This document shows positions 17,984 through 25,225 of a stretch of 64,000 nucleotides of DNA, piece by piece. Every line of letters starts with the position of its first letter. Position 1 is the stretch's first letter. Source of the stretch: Acinetobacter tjernbergiae DSM 14971 = CIP 107465 (GTDB taxonomy: Bacteria > Pseudomonadota > Gammaproteobacteria > Pseudomonadales > Moraxellaceae); assembly GCF_000374425.1 (NCBI RefSeq), contig NZ_KB894356.1:124001-188000 (forward strand). Reading direction: 5' to 3'. A program made the translations under genes and the position numbers. The notes under the pieces were generated by a model, which saw only the letters and a program-made list of their open reading frames with translations, was not told the DNA's origin and did no database searches.

Positions 17984-18250
17984 CTAGTTGAAATTGCACT
18001 GGCAATTGTTGCAGTGGAAATAAGCAGTAGGCTGCTGTGGCTGTGAGGGCTGTGTCAAACTATCAATTAGCCCTCCTACAACTGCTCCCATTAATCCGCC
18101 CAATAATGGTGACATCGGTATAGGCAAGCTTTTAGAAATCATCGTACCAACTCCTGCACCAGCCATAGAACCATAAGTATTAGAACTTCTAGATGCTGAT
18201 GTTGAGCGGCTAACATTTTCAGAATAACAATATGGGCATGTAATATTCAT
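17984..18250 (-). CDS. Small zinc-ribbon protein with a glycine-rich membrane hairpin
   Basis: An 88-residue protein starting at ATG 18250 behind GAGGAT. The ends carry two CxxC pairs: NITCPYCYSEN at the start and YFHCNNCQCNFN at the end. Between them lies a serine-rich stretch and a glycine-zipper-like hydrophobic region (MAGAGVGTM, LLGGLMGAVVGGLID). The two halves of a zinc ribbon therefore appear separated by a membrane hairpin, so both ends would sit on the same side. Function unknown. Its stop is 17 nt before the start of the DUF932 gene, which suggests co-transcription. Confidence 0.6.
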   Translation of the reverse strand: MNITCPYCYSENVSRSTSASRSSNTYGSMAGAGVGTMISKSLPIPMSPLLGGLMGAVVGGLIDSLTQPSQPQQPTAYFHCNNCQCNFN

Positions 18251-18270
18251 AGGATAATCCTCATTAAATG

Positions 18271-18297
18271 AAAAAAGGCTTACCAATCGGCAAGCCT
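18271..18297 (-). terminator. Terminator downstream of the YagK/YfjJ-like gene
   Basis: On the minus strand AGGCTTGCC-gatt-GGTAAGCCT (one G-U pair) is followed by six T. It sits 45-70 nt past the stop at 18342, in the leader of the next gene. Confidence 0.65.
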
Positions 18298-18341
18298 ATG
18301 TTTTTGAATGTAAGGGAAAAAGAAAACATTCAATCTTCATG

Positions 18342-19238
18342 TTAATGATGTATATCTATGATTTTTTGGGATTGAAACTTTTCAAAGCTTTGGATGAATT
18401 GTCCTTTACTAAATACTCTCATACCTTTCAATCTAGCACGCAAGTATTGGTCATCCTTTTCAGGCAAAGCAAGATAACCTATTACCTCAAAAGCATTGGT
18501 GACTGCAAGTTTATCCTTACGTTCAATCAACCCTAGACCTAATTTCTTCAACTCGCAATATCGCTGCTTATGATCTTGCTGATTACAGTTAAAAAATAAA
18601 CCATCACCTTTGGTAATTTGCTTGTGCCAAAGCTCTCCGATATTCTGCCCTAAGTAACTATCTCGACACCGTATAGAGCCATTATAGATCACTAACAAAT
18701 GGCAATGGAAACCTTTACTTTTCCCCCCTTGCTCTAAACGATAGGCATAACCTACCTGATCTCTAAAAATCGTATCCTTGTTTTGAATGCGATTTATTAA
18801 CTTCTTAATATCTTTATCAAATTGACTAATCGTTGCATTACGCTCATATTGATAAGACAAATCAACCCGAACTAATAATAATTTTCTATGTTGCCCTAGC
18901 AAACCTTCAAAATATTTAAATAGCACTTGTCGGTTACGTTGGTTCTTAACATGAAGTTTACTAATAAAGTTTTTATGCTCTTCTCGTAATTGATTCTGAA
19001 AAGATTTAAATGCCTGCTCTTTATCAAAGACAGCGTAATTATCAAGATATATATTCTGAGGCATAAGGTCAAAATAGGTCTGGACCAATGGACTGTATTC
19101 ATAATTACCGTCATACACGGAGCTAGCTAATCCAAGAATTTGCTGATGTTCTGTTTTAAAGGATTTCCAATCATACATTTTGTTCGATACAACATGCATT
19201 AAGTTTTCGATTCTAAGTAAAGCTTGAGATTGATTCAT
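18342..19238 (-). CDS. YagK/YfjJ (inovirus Gp2-like) replication-type protein
   Basis: A 298-residue protein with the YagK/YfjJ C-terminal domain: LLVRVDLSYQYERNATISQF, DQVGYAYRLEQGGKSKGFHC, HCHLLVIYNGS, LGQNIGELWHKQITKGDGLF. HCHLL resembles the HUH motif of rolling-circle initiators and metal-dependent endonucleases, so replication or nicking of the element's DNA is inferred. ATG 19238 is chosen because GGAG lies 8 nt upstream; that ribosome site is locked in a hairpin (19242-19276). Relatives occur in CP4-type integrative elements. The paralogue-like protein upstream (19544) may have lost these histidines. Confidence 0.75.
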   Translation of the reverse strand: MNQSQALLRIENLMHVVSNKMYDWKSFKTEHQQILGLASSVYDGNYEYSPLVQTYFDLMPQNIYLDNYAVFDKEQAFKSFQNQLREEHKNFISKLHVKNQRNRQVLFKYFEGLLGQHRKLLLVRVDLSYQYERNATISQFDKDIKKLINRIQNKDTIFRDQVGYAYRLEQGGKSKGFHCHLLVIYNGSIRCRDSYLGQNIGELWHKQITKGDGLFFNCNQQDHKQRYCELKKLGLGLIERKDKLAVTNAFEVIGYLALPEKDDQYLRARLKGMRVFSKGQFIQSFEKFQSQKIIDIHH

Positions 19239-19241
19239 TCG

Positions 19242-19276
19242 AGACACTCCAAGGTCTTTGTTCCATAGGAGTGTCT
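19242..19276 (-). promoter_or_regulatory. Hairpin that hides the ribosome site of the YagK/YfjJ-like gene
   Basis: AGACACTCC (19242-19250) and GGAGTGTCT (19268-19276) form a perfect 9-bp stem. On the minus strand the 3' arm contains the GGAG used by the ATG at 19238, so folding would block translation. An overlapping short frame starts with ATG in the loop (MEQRPWSVS...). Translation of that frame, or a protein or RNA partner, could open the stem (inference). Confidence 0.5.
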
Positions 19277-19543
19277 GTTTGGTATTTTTATAAATTAGAA
19301 TAGATCTGTTTTGATTTATTCGTATTGATCTTTGATCAAAGTAGATGATCAAGATTGTTTAGGTATGGGTATTGAATGATATTAAATATATATCCTAGTC
19401 ACTCATACCTTGAATTCGGTCTACAAACCTCTCCTCTAAGGAGAAAACCCTTCTTCTATAGCAAAATGGAAAACTATACAAATTTCTGTAATGCTATGTA
19501 GTGAAATGACAAGCTAAAGTTAAGTAAAGCTAGACTCAACCAT

Positions 19544-21052
19544 TTAAATCTCTTTTTGCCCACGACCAAACCTTGACTTAATATCATCGGTATAAACAAC
19601 ATCAAATGTTTCCAGAAAAATGAAATATGGTAGAACACGCTTTTCAAAGAATGACCATTTTTCTTTATCCCCTGCTTCAATGATGAGCTCTGCTGGCATC
19701 TTCCATTCTGAATTTTGCAAGATAGGCACAGATTCGAAGTTCAGCTTGACCTCCATACCGTTAAAACTTTCTGAAGAGGCTTTAAGCAAATCACAAGTAT
19801 AAGCATGAAACTCAGTCGGGATATCTCTAAAACGTACCTCCGCATCACTCTCTTGAATTTTAGTTTCCATCAAGCTATTTGCATTAAAGACAATAATGAT
19901 GTCTTGTACTAATTGCCCTGTAACAAAGTTCTCTCTCCAGAAATATAAATAGTTCAGATATCCTGAAAAACCTTCTGGCTTTGCTGCTTTCTTATTAAGA
20001 GAAGTAAAGAATTTCTGAAATTGCTCATAGGGAACCCTATCTTTACAATTCTTATAGGCAATTTCTAATCTAAATCGATAGAGAGCTATGTCTTGTTTCT
20101 TGTATCCATGGAAATACTGAACAGCTTTTTTTAATCTCTCCGAGTTTTGTGCCCACTTTTTTGTTACCTCAATATGACTTGGTTTAATAATTCTGGATTC
20201 CGTGTCACCATCTCTAAGTCTAAAAAGATTCTTATCTGTTCGAAGATTACCACTTTCAGCAAATGCTTTAAGCCTACATAGAAGTCTATTTAAATTACAT
20301 AAAGCATCTTCAGTCAGATCATAATTCAGATCATATAGTGCATTTTTACCTCTTTTTTGTTCAACTTCAAATTTGAAAAATTCGGCAAGGATTTGGATGT
20401 TCCGACTGAAATAATTTCCAGTAAATTGCTTGATATCATCAACATTATCTAATACAAAGAGTAGCTCTCGGCCTAATTGAGTTATTCGATTCTCGCATTG
20501 TTTTAATGTTTCTTGGGCCTGCTGCTTAGATTGACTTGAAGCATTCATAAAAACAGGAACTGGCTTGAACAACAAAGCCAACATAAAAACTTCTAGCCTC
20601 ATTAAAGTTTCATGAGGATCATATTTCTTATACAAATCTGCAATATTCTTAAAACGCGGTCGACGGCTTAACCGAGTCGAAGGGAAATCATCATATTCAA
20701 CCTCAAATTCTTTATATAGGGTTTCAATGATTTCTAAGTATTCTCTTAATGGCTGATGCATATTGATACTGGACTTTAATTTCTTGTTATTCTCAACAAT
20801 CAAATTTCTTAAGGGTTTATATGATCGTTCCATACGCTTCTCTCTCTTTCCGCTATTGCTCAGTCCGAGATTATTTTCCGTTTTCGAAGCTTTGATTTCC
20901 GTAAGTAGTGCTTTAAATCTTTCATCATCAAATAGCTTATCGATAATAGAATCAGCAAGACCTTCGCTTGCTTGATTATCTATATTTGTTAGATCATCAT
21001 TAAGATTCAAAATTTCATCGGCTCTGCTAGATGTTATTTGTCCTTCACCCAC
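19544..21052 (-). CDS. 502-residue unknown protein, possibly a degenerate Gp2-like relative
   Basis: It starts with GTG at 21052 behind AAGGA. The N-terminus is acidic and helical, with a basic stretch (SGKREKRMERSYK) near 70. I do not recognise a family. The region near residues 335-420 (YRFRLEIAYKNCKDRVPYEQ, then GYLNYLYFWRENF and QDIIIVFNANS) lines up by eye with VRVDLSYQYE...ISQF, GYAYRLEQ and HCHLLVIYNGS of the neighbouring YagK/YfjJ-like protein, but the histidines are absent. It may be a non-catalytic partner. It lies in the same leftward block of the integrative element, with a 300-nt leader between it and a neighbour. Confidence 0.6.
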   Translation of the reverse strand: MGEGQITSSRADEILNLNDDLTNIDNQASEGLADSIIDKLFDDERFKALLTEIKASKTENNLGLSNSGKREKRMERSYKPLRNLIVENNKKLKSSINMHQPLREYLEIIETLYKEFEVEYDDFPSTRLSRRPRFKNIADLYKKYDPHETLMRLEVFMLALLFKPVPVFMNASSQSKQQAQETLKQCENRITQLGRELLFVLDNVDDIKQFTGNYFSRNIQILAEFFKFEVEQKRGKNALYDLNYDLTEDALCNLNRLLCRLKAFAESGNLRTDKNLFRLRDGDTESRIIKPSHIEVTKKWAQNSERLKKAVQYFHGYKKQDIALYRFRLEIAYKNCKDRVPYEQFQKFFTSLNKKAAKPEGFSGYLNYLYFWRENFVTGQLVQDIIIVFNANSLMETKIQESDAEVRFRDIPTEFHAYTCDLLKASSESFNGMEVKLNFESVPILQNSEWKMPAELIIEAGDKEKWSFFEKRVLPYFIFLETFDVVYTDDIKSRFGRGQKEI

Positions 21053-21518
21053 TGTCCTTATTCCTTATAATAAATGACTTGTAGCAACTTAATTTATCAT
21101 GTTAATTCCAACTTGGTAAATCATTAATTCCCATAGTTTTTTATTCAAATTCCTAGTTATTTGAACATAAATTCCATTTTAGGTTTGAGTTAAAATATAG
21201 CTTTGGGATGGCATATCCACTTAGGTTGAGAGCCAATTTAGCTTTTACAGCGATCATCAAACTTAGCTCAGAATTTACCGTCAGAACTTCTTCTAACCAT
21301 CAATAACCAAGCAGAAAAAAATACAAAAATCTCAATATATTTTGCTATGTAATAAATTTAGGAATGTCGTCTATAACTTTCTGAAAATGCATAAATAGGA
21401 ATCCACTAACAAATAAGTGGATTCCTATTTATGCATTAAATCTTTAGCTAGAGTAGGGGCTCACTGAATGCTTACTCTAGAACTTACTTTCACTAACATC
21501 AGATTTTTTACACGCTCT
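21053..21518. other. Long non-coding spacer containing a 22-bp perfect inverted repeat
   Basis: No open frame of note. The left part should hold the promoter of the 502-residue gene. A structured-looking stretch at about 21190-21310 (TTTGGGATGGCATATCC, then TTACAGCGATC) is richer in G/C than its surroundings but I cannot assign it to an RNA family. The hairpin at 21386-21437 is listed separately. Confidence 0.5.
21386..21437. repeat. Perfect 22-bp inverted repeat with 8-nt loop
   Basis: Left arm 21386-21407 (AATGCATAAATAGG...CCACT), loop AACAAATA, right arm 21416-21437 (AGTGG...TATTTATGCATT). All 22 pairs match. There is no T run, so it is not a standard terminator, although it lies 80-130 nt past the stop of the gene at 21519. 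It could be a replication or nicking site for the Gp2-like protein, a processed RNA, or an unusual terminator. Confidence 0.75.
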
Positions 21519-22484
21519 TTAAATCTCTGATTTTGGGAGAATGATCTGCTTTACAAGTTCCCTTTCATTTCGTAGACAATTAATTAGCGATAGCTCGATA
21601 TCACTATTAAATAAAATTTCCCGTCCCAAGCTTATAAATGGGTATTTTCCTTTTAAAGCCTGAGCGTATTTTGAGATGTTTGCATTGATGGAATTTAGTT
21701 CTTTGGCTAATTTCTTTTGTCTTCTCTTTGCATAGAAACGATCAAGATCATCTTCTGGATCTTGCACTCTTTTACTCTTTTGAGGTTTACCATTCTCTAC
21801 AATGTGCTTTTGCACCTCTATTTTCTCAATAAGAATTTTCTTTTTATTTTCAAGCTCTATTAATCTTTCTGCTATAAAGTTCCGATCCATTTCTTCAAAC
21901 TTTGCAATAACTTCGTCATATACATCATTCACAGCTCTATTCGGGTTTTTCCACTTACCCTGTTTTTCAGCACGCTCCTTAAGAATATTAAAAAAAATCT
22001 TATGTTTATCATAAAGTTTATTTTCATATCGAGCTTTAATCTTTACATAACCTTCTATTTTTTTTCTTAATACAGATTGCCTAATCAACGCATATTGTAC
22101 TGTTTGGCCTGATTTAGTTGTTATCATTTCAATCAATCCCTCAAGAATCCTCTTATATTCTTTTTGGACGATGTAATTGGCTAGCTCATTAGAATTTCCT
22201 ATCAACTGATCAACCAAACCGATTTGCTCAACAACTCGACTTGCTGTTACCGACTCATTAAAGTTACTTAAATCCCACAAACTATTTTCCCGATAAGAAT
22301 CATTAAAGCTTTTATCACCAAGACTCACTAACTTTTTTAAAATTTGCTCTTTTGCTCCATTAGTTAAAGTCGCCTCTGCTTGTTGAATGTATTCTTTCCA
22401 TTCAATCAAATGTAAATTCTCTATTGCTAATAGGTATAGCTCATTATTCAGGATATGTAAGTCTTCTGTACTTATCTTTTTCAT
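21519..22484 (-). CDS. Coiled-coil-rich unknown protein of the integrative element
   Basis: About 321 residues from ATG 22484 (a frame from 22499 is also open). It is highly charged and helical. Likely coiled coils lie at about 195-235 (FIAERLIELENKKKILIEKI) and 250-290 (RFYAKRRQKKLAKELNSINA). No membrane segment, signal or enzyme motif is visible. It is divergent from the AlpA-like gene and shares the 22485-22612 promoter region with it. A structural or DNA-binding role in the element is possible but not supported. Confidence 0.6.
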   Translation of the reverse strand: MKKISTEDLHILNNELYLLAIENLHLIEWKEYIQQAEATLTNGAKEQILKKLVSLGDKSFNDSYRENSLWDLSNFNESVTASRVVEQIGLVDQLIGNSNELANYIVQKEYKRILEGLIEMITTKSGQTVQYALIRQSVLRKKIEGYVKIKARYENKLYDKHKIFFNILKERAEKQGKWKNPNRAVNDVYDEVIAKFEEMDRNFIAERLIELENKKKILIEKIEVQKHIVENGKPQKSKRVQDPEDDLDRFYAKRRQKKLAKELNSINANISKYAQALKGKYPFISLGREILFNSDIELSLINCLRNERELVKQIILPKSEI

Positions 22485-22612
22485 ATTTATAAATTTCAAT
22501 TAGATAAATAAATTCTAGCAACTTTTTCATTAACTTCAATAGAAGTATTCATTTACATTCAAGTTATACCTAAGCTGACAACATCTAATCAATTTTTAAA
22601 ATAGAGGGGCTT

Positions 22613-22714
22613 ATGGCAAAGCTTAAAATTGCAGTTAAATTTAATTTAGTAAATCTATTACATGAAGATTCAAAACTTGTCGTAGGTAATTTTATTAATG
22701 AGGTGAATCAATGA
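22613..22714 (+). CDS. 33-residue ORF coupled to the AlpA-like gene
   Basis: ATG 22613 follows a good AGAGGGG ribosome site and encodes MAKLKIAVKFNLVNLLHEDS, ending with TGA at 22712-22714, which overlaps the ATG of the next gene (ATGA). The strong site and coupling suggest real translation, either as a small protein or as a leader that controls the downstream regulator. No family is recognised. Confidence 0.5.
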   Translation: MAKLKIAVKFNLVNLLHEDSKLVVGNFINEVNQ

Positions 22715-22932
22715 GCTATTTAACATCAAAGGAGATAAGACATATATTAAAAGATTGCTCTGCATCTACATTATGGCGTTACCAACAACCTAATCAAAAA
22801 ATGTTCGAACAACCCATGCCGCAACCTATTAAGAAATGTGCTGGATCTTCAAGTCTTTGGGATGAAGAAATGTTTAATGAATGGCTACTCAAATATTTCA
22901 ATAACAACAAAATGAGCAATCTGTCTAGCTAG
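22711..22932 (+). CDS. AlpA-like / MerR-type small DNA-binding protein
   Basis: A 73-residue protein with the layout of AlpA-type excisionase/regulators: YLTSKEIRHILKDCSASTLW (helix-turn-helix), a wing with proline-rich QPMPQPIKK, then SLWDEEMFNEWLLKYF. AlpA proteins control integrase expression or assist excision in P4-like elements. It is translationally coupled to a 33-residue ORF, runs against the integrase gene, and shares with it the palindrome that encodes the last residues of both. Confidence 0.7.
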   Translation: MSYLTSKEIRHILKDCSASTLWRYQQPNQKMFEQPMPQPIKKCAGSSSLWDEEMFNEWLLKYFNNNKMSNLSS

Positions 22933-22942
22933 ACAGATTGCT
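22915..22942. terminator. 28-bp perfect palindrome at the shared end of alpA-like and integrase genes
   Basis: AGCAATCTGTCTAG followed directly by its reverse complement CTAGACAGATTGCT. Both convergent coding regions end inside it, so both proteins finish in SNLSS. It probably acts as a bidirectional terminator (TTTTT follows a few bases later on the plus side). Confidence 0.75.
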
Positions 22943-24124
22943 TAACTTTTTCCACCATTTTTTATAAGCTTTCGACATCTCTTTTTGATAATCATAATAG
23001 TCATATGTCCCCTGTTCCCCAGGCATTACATGACCAACCATCAATTCCGCAACATCCCTACTCGTAAATGCACTGAAATTTGTCCTAGCTGTACGCCGTA
23101 AATCATGCATAGACCAATGATCCATTTCAATTTTATAATTCTTCCTTGCAAATTGCATGAAGTTATAAGGGGTATCTATTGGCCCACTACGCCCCATTGG
23201 CTCTTTGCCATTTTCATGTGGGAAAATGTATTCAGAATTACTCAAATCAATTGCCGACTGAAGCCACGGTTTGATCTCATCAATAATAGGTCGAACAATG
23301 TCCCCTTTACTTTCTCCTGTCTTATGATTTTCATACGGTACTGTCCATGTATTTTTACTAAAATCAAAATCTGATTTCCGTGCAAGCCTCAACTCACTAT
23401 ATCGATTACCATAAAACAAACATAACTTGAGAAATAAAACATTCCTTAATGATGTTCTAGACTCATCACAAATTTTAAAAATTAAAGATAACTCATCATC
23501 TTGTAATACTCGAACAGTTTTATTTTTCTTAATATTCAAGTCACGTTTTCCAGTGATATGTCTTATGGGGTTTTGCTCAATTAATTTTCGATTGATCCCC
23601 CAATCCAAACACTGCTTTGTATTCGTAAGAATGCGATCAGTTATCGATGGTGACTGTTTAAATTGCTCTTCTAGTAAATCTAACCACATATGTAATGTGA
23701 TTTGCTCAGCAGGTATGCTACCTAACTTTGGGAAAACATAAAGTTCAAATGATCTCAAATATTGATCTGCATTCTTTTTATTAGGAATAGTATATTTCGC
23801 ATGCCACTCACGAAATAACGCTTCAAAAGTTATAGCCTCTGTGATCTTGTGAAGCTCTACTTTTTTATGAATACGTGGGTCATGTCCCTTTTCTAAAATT
23901 GCTTTCATTTTCTGCAATTCAATACGAGCTTCTTTAAGGCTCATATTTGGATAAGTTCCCAAGTCTAAACGAGCTTGCTTATCGTTATATCGAAAACGCA
24001 TCTGGAAAGTGAGCTTTCCTTTTTGAGATACACGAACGCTCAATCCATCTTGATCAGGCTCCGTATGTATTGCTGAACGTTCACGATCTAGATTCTTCTT
24101 AAGCCACGTATCTGTTAAAGGCAT
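22925..24124 (-). CDS. int: Tyrosine-recombinase integrase of the element
   Basis: A 399-residue integrase with the P4-like layout. The N-terminal arm-binding domain has GLSVRVSQKGKLTFQMRFRY and LDLGTYPNMSLKEAR. A core-binding domain occupies about 95-190. The catalytic domain carries the Arg in LFYGNRYSELRLARKSDF, HDLRRTARTNF (H-x2-R), GHVMPGEQGTY and the Tyr nucleophile in YDYYDY. It starts with ATG 24124 behind GGTGGAG. Upstream lie a 13-bp inverted repeat and a prfC fragment, so prfC is the likely integration target. It appears intact. Confidence 0.93.
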   Translation of the reverse strand: MPLTDTWLKKNLDRERSAIHTEPDQDGLSVRVSQKGKLTFQMRFRYNDKQARLDLGTYPNMSLKEARIELQKMKAILEKGHDPRIHKKVELHKITEAITFEALFREWHAKYTIPNKKNADQYLRSFELYVFPKLGSIPAEQITLHMWLDLLEEQFKQSPSITDRILTNTKQCLDWGINRKLIEQNPIRHITGKRDLNIKKNKTVRVLQDDELSLIFKICDESRTSLRNVLFLKLCLFYGNRYSELRLARKSDFDFSKNTWTVPYENHKTGESKGDIVRPIIDEIKPWLQSAIDLSNSEYIFPHENGKEPMGRSGPIDTPYNFMQFARKNYKIEMDHWSMHDLRRTARTNFSAFTSRDVAELMVGHVMPGEQGTYDYYDYQKEMSKAYKKWWKKLSNLSS

Positions 24125-24135
24125 TTTACTCCACC

Positions 24136-24197
24136 TGTGTACATATTTTTTTCAAATAGAAAATTCTAGAAAATATGTACACACATATGTACACAAA
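24136..24197. promoter_or_regulatory. TATGTACA repeats at the integrase promoter (arm-type sites or operator)
   Basis: TGTGTACATATTT (24136-24148) and AAATATGTACACA (24171-24183) form a perfect 13-bp inverted repeat. A further direct copy, CATATGTACACAAA, sits at 24184-24197. They lie 12-73 nt upstream of the integrase start. Such repeats suit integrase arm-binding or autorepression; which one cannot be told from sequence. Confidence 0.65.
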
Positions 24198-24337
24198 CAT
24201 ACTGACTAGACTTGAAATCTATTGAACGGGGTTGAAAGACATAACAGATAAAGAATAACAATATTTTTATATTTTTACAGCACTTACATTGATTTTATTA
24301 TTATATTTGAAACAGGTTGAATGGGCTTAAAATAGTA

Positions 24338-24412
24338 TCAAATATTTGGGTGGGAAATGATCGCAAAGGTACGTCGTTGGGCAACTTGTGCCGCTAATTC
24401 ATCTTTAAACAT
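24338..24412 (-). pseudogene. prfC: 5' fragment of prfC (peptide chain release factor 3) at the element's attachment site
   Basis: ATG 24412 opens a frame encoding MFKDELAAQVAQRRTFAII then SHPNI and a TGA. RRTFAIISHP is the invariant start of RF3, just before the G1 loop DAGKTT. The match stops right after the HP codons, where the frame runs into element sequence. SXT/R391 elements integrate at the same prfC codons (IISHPD), which is established. So this is the junction left by site-specific integration, or the element-borne copy of that 5' end. The rest of prfC is not in the window. Confidence 0.8.
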
Positions 24413-24426
24413 GAGAAACAATCTTC

Positions 24427-24465
24427 AATATGTACGCAGTTATGTACACATTTCTTAATATGTAC
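24427..24465. repeat. Three TATGTAC direct repeats on the far side of the prfC fragment
   Basis: AATATGTAC (24427-24435), TTATGTACACA (24440-24450) and AATATGTAC (24457-24465), spaced about 13-17 bp. They match the repeats beside the integrase (24136-24197). Three copies in 39 bp is far above chance for a seven-base word. They look like integrase arm sites lying on the opposite side of the core. Confidence 0.65.
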
Positions 24466-25172
24466 CTTAACTGAAAAAGTGAGAATTCAAAATTGGCGCA
24501 ATTGTAGCAGATTTATAAGTTGTGTTTTATGGATTGTTGATATGTCCTAAGTTATCCACAAAATAGGTGTTGCTCTCACTGACCGTAAAATAGCTAATAA
24601 AAAATGTACCATACTTCAATGACGTACAATTTTTTAGATAGAAGCGTTGGAATTTCGATGCCTGAGGAATAGATCAGTCTTCATATGCTGAGACCTATTA
24701 TCACAATAAAAAATACAAAGATTAAACGATAGCAAGAAAGTGCTCACCCTCAAATAATTATAAATAAGTTCACCTCACTCAATTTTATAGCATTTATTTT
24801 TTCTAATTTAAGTCATGAAATGAATGAGAAAACTGATTGGTATTCTATTTACCATCGGTGAGCAATCGCTCCTCTATCAGGGGTCGTTTTGTTTTAATCA
24901 ATGTCGATAACCTGATCTTAAATTGTATACCCCAAAGATTTTCATCCTAATCAACGCAATACAAAAAACTTAGTTGAATAATCTAGACCTACACGAGTTT
25001 GTATGCTGAGAATCTTTTCTCCAAAGGAATCAAATATCTGACTAAAGCTGAAAGTATTAACTGATTTTTAAAAACAAGTTTATTGCTATACACCTTTCTA
25101 AAACAAACCTAAACATTTGTCTATGAACTTGGATTAATCCGACAAAATAGTTAACTTATGAATTGAATTGAT

Positions 25173-25195
25173 GATTAAGAATCATTATTATTCTC
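25173..25195. promoter_or_regulatory. Fur-like box upstream of the siderophore receptor
   Basis: GATTAAGAATCATTATTATTC is an imperfect match to the GATAATGATAATCATTATC consensus, placed about 30-55 nt before the receptor start. Iron repression is expected for this class of receptor. Confidence 0.55.
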
Positions 25196-25225
25196 AAAAT
25201 TTTTCTCATATCTGAGTGAACGATT

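Larger units (their letters stand above)
24413..25225. other. 813-bp non-coding region between prfC fragment and siderophore receptor
   Basis: No convincing gene. The left edge has three TATGTAC copies (24427-24435, 24440-24450, 24457-24465), listed separately. The right edge holds the receptor promoter with a Fur-like box. The middle is AT-rich, with stops in all frames that I followed. It may include leftover element DNA. Confidence 0.5.

Noticed and set aside
21190..21310. A retron-like or riboswitch-like RNA in the element spacer
   Set aside because: No reverse transcriptase is nearby and no known motif was recognised; the sequence is only somewhat richer in G/C.
24413..25225. Possible small RNA or gene in the 813-bp gap before the siderophore receptor
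   Set aside because: No open frame with a ribosome site, and no hairpin followed by a T run that would define an RNA. Kept only as a non-coding region.
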